Assembly (NCBI GenBank): GCA_036404275.1
Contig: DASXAM010000286.1
Coordinates: 1-26,145, forward strand
Direction of reading: 5' to 3'
Origin: AP-15 sp036404275
GTDB lineage: Bacteria > Pseudomonadota > Alphaproteobacteria > ATCC43930 > CGMCC-115725
Length of the DNA: 26,145 nucleotides
Of the stretch, positions 21,907 to 26,145 are shown piece by piece. The translations under genes and the position numbers were made by a program. Every line of letters begins with the position of its first letter. Position 1 is the first letter of the stretch. Below the pieces are notes generated by a model. That model was not told the DNA's origin. It ran no database searches and saw nothing but the letters and a program-made list of their open reading frames with translations.

Positions 21907-24018
21907 TCACTCCTCCGGAGTCGCGGAGCGCGCGGCGACCGCGATATCGAGCCAGCCGAGCGGGGTGACAACGGCGTGATCGCCGGCGCGCAGCAGCACG
22001 GTCGTCATCGGCCCCTCGACGATCGCCGGCCCGGTCACCGTTTGTGCCGGACCGAGCGCCTCGAAATCCCAGACCGGAACCGTAGTCCAGCGGTCGAGCC
22101 AGATCCGCCGATTGGCGCGCGGGGCGGCCGGCGGTCTCGCGGCCAGCGCCGGTTCCTGCGGCGGCGCCGAAAGCACGCCGATGACGGCGGCGCGGGCATT
22201 GACCAGCACGGTCTCCTGATCGCGCAAGGAATAGGTGTAGAGCTCCTCGTGGCGGCGGTGGAACCGCTCGACGATTTGCGGCAGCGGGTCGGATACGGTC
22301 CAATCGACATCGTCGAGTGGGACAGAAACCTCGAACACCTGCTCGCCATAGCGCATCTCGACCGCGCGTGCGGTCCGCGCCGGCCCGGCGAACCCGGCTC
22401 CCGAACCCGATCCGGGGCCTGCCCCGGACCCCGATCCGGGGGAAGTGCGCAGCCGCGCCAACCCCTCCGCCTCCATCTCGTCGAAGAGCCGTTTGACCGC
22501 GGCGCCGTCGAGCGCGCCGGTGTCGCCGATATGGGTGCGCGCGACCTCGAAACGCAAATCGGTCGCAAGCATGCCCCAGGCCGACAAGACCGCGGCGATG
22601 CGCGGCACGATGACCCGCGTCAGCTCGAGCTGGCGGGCGATCTCGGTCGCGTGCAGCCCGGACGCGCCGCCAAAGGCGAAGAGCGCGAAACGTCGCGGAT
22701 CGACCCCGCGACGCACCGAGACGAGCCGCACCCCCTCGGCCATGTTGGTGTTGACGACGCGGTGGATGCCATGCGCCGCCGCCAGCCGGTCGATGCCGAG
22801 CGCAGCGGCGATCGGGTCGATCACCGCTTCGGCCGCGGCGCGGTCGAGATGCCGCCTCCCGCCCAAAAAGCTCGCCGGGTCGAGATAGCCGAGGACGAGG
22901 TTGGCATCGGTAACCGTCGCCGCGGCGCCGCCATTGCCATAGCAGGCCGGCCCCGGCGCGGCACCGGCGCTTTCGGGCCCGACATGTAGGATGCCGCCGG
23001 TGCCGACCCGCGCGATCGAGCCGCCGCCGGCGCCGATGCTGGCGATATCGAGGCTCGAAAGCGCGATCGTCTGGCCGGCGACGCGGCGGCCCGCGGCGAG
23101 GCTCGGCCGGCCGTCGATGATCAGCGAAATGTCGGTGCTTGTGCCGCCCATGTCGAACGGGATCAGATTGCCTTCGCCGACCAGGCGGGCGGCATGGACG
23201 CTGCCGGCCACCCCGCCGGCCGGGCCGGACAGCACCGATCCCGCGGCCAGCCGTGCCGCCTCGGCGATCGGCGCCACCCCGCCATGCGACTGGATGACCA
23301 GCACCGGCCCGGCATAGCCGGCCGCGGCGAGCCGGCGTTCGAGGCGGCCCAGATAGCGCGCCAGCGCCGGTCCGACATAGGCGTTGACGACCGTGGTCGA
23401 GACCCGCTCGAACTCCTTGATCTGCGGCAAGACATCGGAAGAGAGCGAGATGTAGGCGTCGGGAAGCGCGCGGACGATTGCATCGCGAGTGGCGCGCTCA
23501 TGCGCCGAGTCGCGCCAAGCGTGCAGATAGCACACGGCAACCGCCTCGACCCGCTCGCGCCGCAGCACCGCGAGCGCTTCTTCGAGCGATCCCATGTCGA
23601 GCGGCGTCTCGATCCGGCCGTCGGCGCGCATCCGTTCGTGCACGCCGAGCCGCAGCCGCCGCGGCACCAATTGCTCGGGCGGCGGCAGGCGCAGATTGTA
23701 GCGATCGTCCTTGAGCCCCTCGCGCATTTCGATGACGTCGCGATGGCCCGCGGTCGTCAACAGCCCGATTTTGGCGCCCTTGCGCTCCAGGAGCGCGTTG
23801 GTCGCGACCGTCGTGCCATGGACAATGCGCTCGGTGCTGCGCAGCAGCCGGGCGAGGTCGAGATCGAGCGCCCCGGCCAGCAAGGCGAGCCCGTCGAGCA
23901 CGCCCCGCGACGGGTCGTCCGGTGTGGACGGCGCCTTCGCCAAGGTCGCCCGGCCGGCGTCATCGATCGCGACAAGATCGGTGAAGGTGCCGCCGACATC
24001 GACCCCGATCCGGTACAT
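21907..24018 (-). CDS. hyuA: Hydantoinase/oxoprolinase subunit A
   Basis: The 703-residue protein belongs to the HyuA/5-oxoprolinase-alpha family, whose ATP-dependent members open hydantoin or 5-oxoproline rings with a B subunit. It begins MYRIGVDVGGTFTDLVAIDD, with HGTTVATNALLERKGAKIGL near residue 69 and the ASKHA-type GPAGGVAGSV and IPFDMGGTSTDIS blocks. GAGGGSIARV and GPACYGNGGAAATVTDANLV follow. Residues 526-541 are a GSGSGAG-type low-complexity insert encoded by a GC palindrome. The start ATG 24018 uses GGGAGGGGG from the adjacent repeat module as its ribosome-binding site. N-methylhydantoinase and acetone-carboxylase relatives are alternatives; the substrate is unresolved. Confidence 0.92.
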   Translation of the reverse strand: MYRIGVDVGGTFTDLVAIDDAGRATLAKAPSTPDDPSRGVLDGLALLAGALDLDLARLLRSTERIVHGTTVATNALLERKGAKIGLLTTAGHRDVIEMREGLKDDRYNLRLPPPEQLVPRRLRLGVHERMRADGRIETPLDMGSLEEALAVLRRERVEAVAVCYLHAWRDSAHERATRDAIVRALPDAYISLSSDVLPQIKEFERVSTTVVNAYVGPALARYLGRLERRLAAAGYAGPVLVIQSHGGVAPIAEAARLAAGSVLSGPAGGVAGSVHAARLVGEGNLIPFDMGGTSTDISLIIDGRPSLAAGRRVAGQTIALSSLDIASIGAGGGSIARVGTGGILHVGPESAGAAPGPACYGNGGAAATVTDANLVLGYLDPASFLGGRRHLDRAAAEAVIDPIAAALGIDRLAAAHGIHRVVNTNMAEGVRLVSVRRGVDPRRFALFAFGGASGLHATEIARQLELTRVIVPRIAAVLSAWGMLATDLRFEVARTHIGDTGALDGAAVKRLFDEMEAEGLARLRTSPGSGSGAGPGSGSGAGFAGPARTARAVEMRYGEQVFEVSVPLDDVDWTVSDPLPQIVERFHRRHEELYTYSLRDQETVLVNARAAVIGVLSAPPQEPALAARPPAAPRANRRIWLDRWTTVPVWDFEALGPAQTVTGPAIVEGPMTTVLLRAGDHAVVTPLGWLDIAVAARSATPEE
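22397..22443 (-). repeat. GC-rich palindromic element inserted in frame within hyuA
   Basis: The core is a perfect palindrome of arms TCCGGGGC (22411-22418) and GCCCCGGA (22421-22428) around a two-base centre. Further GATCCGGG-type sequence lies on both sides. On the coding strand it yields residues 526-541 of HyuA, Gly/Ser/Ala/Pro only, between conserved family segments. It differs from the CCCTCCCC family elsewhere in the window. It looks like a second dispersed repeat that landed in phase. Confidence 0.6.
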
Positions 24019-24020
24019 GC

Positions 24021-24130
24021 CCCCTCCCTAACCCTCCCCCGCTCGCGGGGGAGGGGATTTAACGACGGGGGTGGGGGCGAGATCGGCTGATGCCCCCTCC
24101 CCTGCTTGCGGGGGAGGGTCGGGGTGGGGG
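24021..24130. repeat. Composite palindromic repeat module 1 (between the DUF559 gene end and hyuA)
   Basis: This module has two 24-bp palindromes at 24032-24055 and 24095-24118, each with CCCTCCCC and GCGGGGGAGGG arms. Outward flanks are GGGTTAGGGAGGGGG read on the minus strand toward hyuA and GGGTCGGGGTGGGGG read on the plus strand. It belongs to the same family as the array at 543-704. It encodes the proline-rich tail and stop of the DUF559 protein and provides the hyuA Shine-Dalgarno. Confidence 0.92.
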
Positions 24131-24477
24131 GATGAGGGCCGGGGTCCGAGCACTTCGGCAATCGTCTGGAGCACGCCGGTGCGATTTTCGAGAACGTCGT
24201 TGTTCCAAAAGCGCAGGACACGCCACCCCTTGCGCCGGAGGGTCGTGTCGCGACGATCGTGATCATCGAGTCGGGAATGCTGACCGCCATCGACTTCCAC
24301 GATCAGCCGGGCTTCGATGCATGCAAAATCCGCGATATAGGGCGATATCGGAAATTGCCGGCGAAAGCGCCAGCCGAGGCTGTCACGACGCAGCTCTCGC
24401 CACAGTGCTTGTTCTGCATCGGTCATATTTCGACGCAAGTCTCGAGCACGGCTGAGCATGGGCAGGCCGCCGCGCAT
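24028..24477 (-). CDS. DUF559-family endonuclease-like protein within the repeat cassette
   Basis: Read alone from ATG 24477, this is a 149-residue protein (ATG 24459 is an alternative). DUF559 domains belong to the restriction-endonuclease-like fold related to very-short-patch repair nucleases. The core is LRRNMTDAEQALWRELRRDS, FRRQFPISPYIADFACIEAR and LIVEVDGGQH, with D50, E61, D63 and H67 as likely active-site residues. VLRFWNNDVLENRTGVLQTI closes the domain. The last 40 residues (PHPDPPPQAGEG and SPPPRAGEG) are translated repeat module 1. It is in the same frame as hyuB. No strong ribosome-binding site precedes ATG 24477. The domain is intact, with no frameshift. Confidence 0.85.
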   Translation of the reverse strand: MRGGLPMLSRARDLRRNMTDAEQALWRELRRDSLGWRFRRQFPISPYIADFACIEARLIVEVDGGQHSRLDDHDRRDTTLRRKGWRVLRFWNNDVLENRTGVLQTIAEVLGPRPSSPHPDPPPQAGEGASADLAPTPVVKSPPPRAGEG

Positions 24478-26145
24478 ATTCGAGCGCCTGGGCGCGCGCG
24501 CCCTCCCTAACCCTCCCCCGCTTGCGGGGGAGGGGATCGCGTGGGTCTGCTCCCTCTCCTGCGAGCGGGGGAGGGTCGGGGTGGGGGCGGAAACGCGCAC
24601 CGCGTCGCCGGTCACAAACCCGTTGGCAATGTCGTCGGCGATGGCCGCCGGGGCGCGAAGGGCGGGGTCGCCCCAGCCGCCGCCACCGCCGGATTCGAGG
24701 ACCAGCACGTCGCCGGGGCGGATTTCGAGGCCGGTTTCCTTGGTCTTGATGGCGCGCGCGGGCCGGCCCTCGGAATAAAGCGTGTAGCGGTGCGGCAGAC
24801 CGTCCTTGCCGCCGAGGATGCCGCAGGCGCCGTGGCGCACGCCGTCGCCGGCGGTGTTGCCGATGGCCGGCTCCTCGGTTTCGACGACCATCTCGACGAT
24901 CCCGCCGGCGCCGCCGCGATATCGGCCGTGGCCGCCCGAACCGGGGCGGAACTCGTGGCGGCGGAAGAACAGCGGAAAGCGCACCTCGGTCACTTCTAGG
25001 CTGCCGAACTTGATGCCACCCGCCGCCTGCCACTCGCCGGCGCCGGGCCAGCCATCGCCCGCCGGCGACGCGCCGCCGCCGGGCCGCGCCTGGAAGAAAT
25101 GCCAGATGAACGGCTTTTGCGAGCGCGGGTCCCGGCCCTGGACCGCGATCCGGAAGCGGCGGCCCCACCCGGCCATCGCGCGTTCGGGGCAGGCCGGCGC
25201 CAGCGCCTTGACGATCGCCTCCATGATCTCCTGGCCGCAATGGTTGGTCGCGAGCGTCACCGGCTTGCCCGGCCGCGCCCAGACCACGGTCCCCTCCTTG
25301 GCGATCACGGTAAGCGGGCGAAAGGTGCCGTCGTTTTTCGGGGTGTCGGGATCGATCAGATAGGAGAGGGCGACGACCACCGCCGAGCGCATGTTCGGAT
25401 AGGAGGAATTGACAAAGCTCGCGACCTCCTCGTGCGAGTCGGAAAGGTCGATCAGGAGGTCGCTGCCGCGCTTGGTGACCGTGGCGCGGATATGGATGTC
25501 GTCATTCCCGCGGCCGTCGTCGTCGAGCAGCGCCTCGCCCCGATAGACGCCGTCCTGCCACTGCGCGATAACCGCCCGCGTCTGGCGCTCGGCGCCGTCG
25601 AGCACCGCCTCGATCGCGGCGTCCAGGGTCGCCCACCCGAATTCGCCGGCAAGGGCCAAGAGCCGTCGCTCGCCGAGATGGGCCGAGCCGATCATCGCCG
25701 CGAGGTCGCCGCGAAAATCGCGCGGATGGCGCACATTGGTCGCGATCATCTCGAGGAGGTCGGCGCGCACCTTCCCGGCGTCGTAGAGCCGCAGCGGAGT
25801 GATGCGGATGCCTTCCTGCCAGATATCGGTGGCGGCGGCGTTGTAGGCCCCATGCGTGGCGCCGCCGATATCGCTCTGATGCGCCCGGTTGATCGACCAG
25901 AAGCGCGGCCGGTCCCCCGCGAACACCGGCACAAAGGCGGTCAGGTCGGGCAGGTGGTTGCCGCCGCGATAGGGGTCGTTGAGCAGAAAAACATCGCCCG
26001 GATCAATGTCGCCGGCAAAGAACTCGGTCATCGCCTTGGCCGCATAGGGCAAGGCGCCGACATGGATCGGCACATGCTCGGCCTGGGCGATCAGCCGGCC
26101 GTCGAGATCGCAGATCGCGGTCGAGAAATCGCGGCTCGAATTGAG
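24028..26145 (-). CDS. hyuB: Hydantoinase/oxoprolinase subunit B, 5' partial, fused in frame to a DUF559 domain
   Basis: The frame is open from the right window edge, so about 40-50 N-terminal residues are missing. About 518 residues are HyuB: RDFSTAICDLDGRLIAQAEH, ALPYAAKAMTEFFAGDIDPG, DVFLLNDPYRGGNHLPDLTA and VLESGGGGGWGDP near the end. After DDIANGFVTGDAVRV the sequence enters repeat module 2 at about 24590. The natural stop is gone, and the frame continues through the repeat and a complete DUF559 domain to TAG at 24028. The translated product would be a HyuB-DUF559 fusion unless the smaller gene is read separately. HyuB is the partner subunit of HyuA. The gene order here is B then A. Confidence 0.88.
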   Translation of the reverse strand, partial: LNSSRDFSTAICDLDGRLIAQAEHVPIHVGALPYAAKAMTEFFAGDIDPGDVFLLNDPYRGGNHLPDLTAFVPVFAGDRPRFWSINRAHQSDIGGATHGAYNAAATDIWQEGIRITPLRLYDAGKVRADLLEMIATNVRHPRDFRGDLAAMIGSAHLGERRLLALAGEFGWATLDAAIEAVLDGAERQTRAVIAQWQDGVYRGEALLDDDGRGNDDIHIRATVTKRGSDLLIDLSDSHEEVASFVNSSYPNMRSAVVVALSYLIDPDTPKNDGTFRPLTVIAKEGTVVWARPGKPVTLATNHCGQEIMEAIVKALAPACPERAMAGWGRRFRIAVQGRDPRSQKPFIWHFFQARPGGGASPAGDGWPGAGEWQAAGGIKFGSLEVTEVRFPLFFRRHEFRPGSGGHGRYRGGAGGIVEMVVETEEPAIGNTAGDGVRHGACGILGGKDGLPHRYTLYSEGRPARAIKTKETGLEIRPGDVLVLESGGGGGWGDPALRAPAAIADDIANGFVTGDAVRVSAPTPTLPRSQEREQTHAIPSPASGGGLGRARAPRRSNMRGGLPMLSRARDLRRNMTDAEQALWRELRRDSLGWRFRRQFPISPYIADFACIEARLIVEVDGGQHSRLDDHDRRDTTLRRKGWRVLRFWNNDVLENRTGVLQTIAEVLGPRPSSPHPDPPPQAGEGASADLAPTPVVKSPPPRAGEG
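24501..24590. repeat. Composite palindromic repeat module 2 (between hyuB and the DUF559 gene)
   Basis: This module has two 24-bp palindromes at 24511-24534 and 24552-24575 of the same family and orientation as module 1. Its left flank reads GGGTTAGGGAGGG on the minus strand and its right flank GGGTCGGGGTGGGGG on the plus strand. It therefore forms a direct repeat with module 1 on the other side of the DUF559 gene. Its inner spacer is shorter (17 bases against 39). It encodes the linker between HyuB and DUF559. Confidence 0.92.

Overview
This window is high-GC bacterial DNA. Its gene order is EF-Tu end, S10 cluster, spc cluster, secY, adk, rpsM, rpsK, rpoA, rplQ. There is no rpmJ, infA or rpsD, adk directly follows secY, and S14 is the 101-residue zinc-free form. 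This points to an alphaproteobacterium. The order (Rhodospirillales-like or Rhizobiales-like) cannot be settled by reading alone.

Positions 1-11870 hold a dense co-directional run of ribosomal protein genes plus secY and adk, many joined by 1- or 4-base stop/start overlaps. Two things interrupt the conventional order. First, an array of four 24-bp GC-rich palindromes (three at an exact 36-bp period) lies between rpsJ and rplC, and its last copy ends in the Shine-Dalgarno of rplC. Second, two enzyme-like genes lie between adk and rpsM: a nitrilase/amidase-fold protein whose catalytic cysteine position is alanine, and a TrpB2-type PLP enzyme. A near-consensus sigma-70 promoter follows them and can drive rpsM-rpsK-rpoA-rplQ independently. 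Two hairpins, one with a T-rich tail, lie between rpsK and rpoA.

From 16821 the content is accessory. A ribbon-helix-helix/ParE-type toxin-antitoxin pair converges on rplQ. It is followed by a class I methyltransferase, then a minus-strand group (a Tyr-rich, Gly/His-repeat exported protein, purC, a threonine synthase), a small hotdog thioesterase, and a minus-strand hyuB-hyuA pair that runs off the right edge.

The most unusual structure is at 24020-24590. Two copies of a composite module of the same palindrome family seen in the S10 operon flank a small DUF559 endonuclease-like gene, and the cassette sits exactly between hyuB and hyuA. The insertion has removed the hyuB stop, fusing HyuB in frame to DUF559, and its outer edge supplies the hyuA ribosome-binding site with nearly the same sequence as at rplC. 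I infer a mobile repeat family that carries a portable ribosome-binding site and is associated with a DUF559 nuclease. A different GC-rich palindrome lies in frame inside hyuA.
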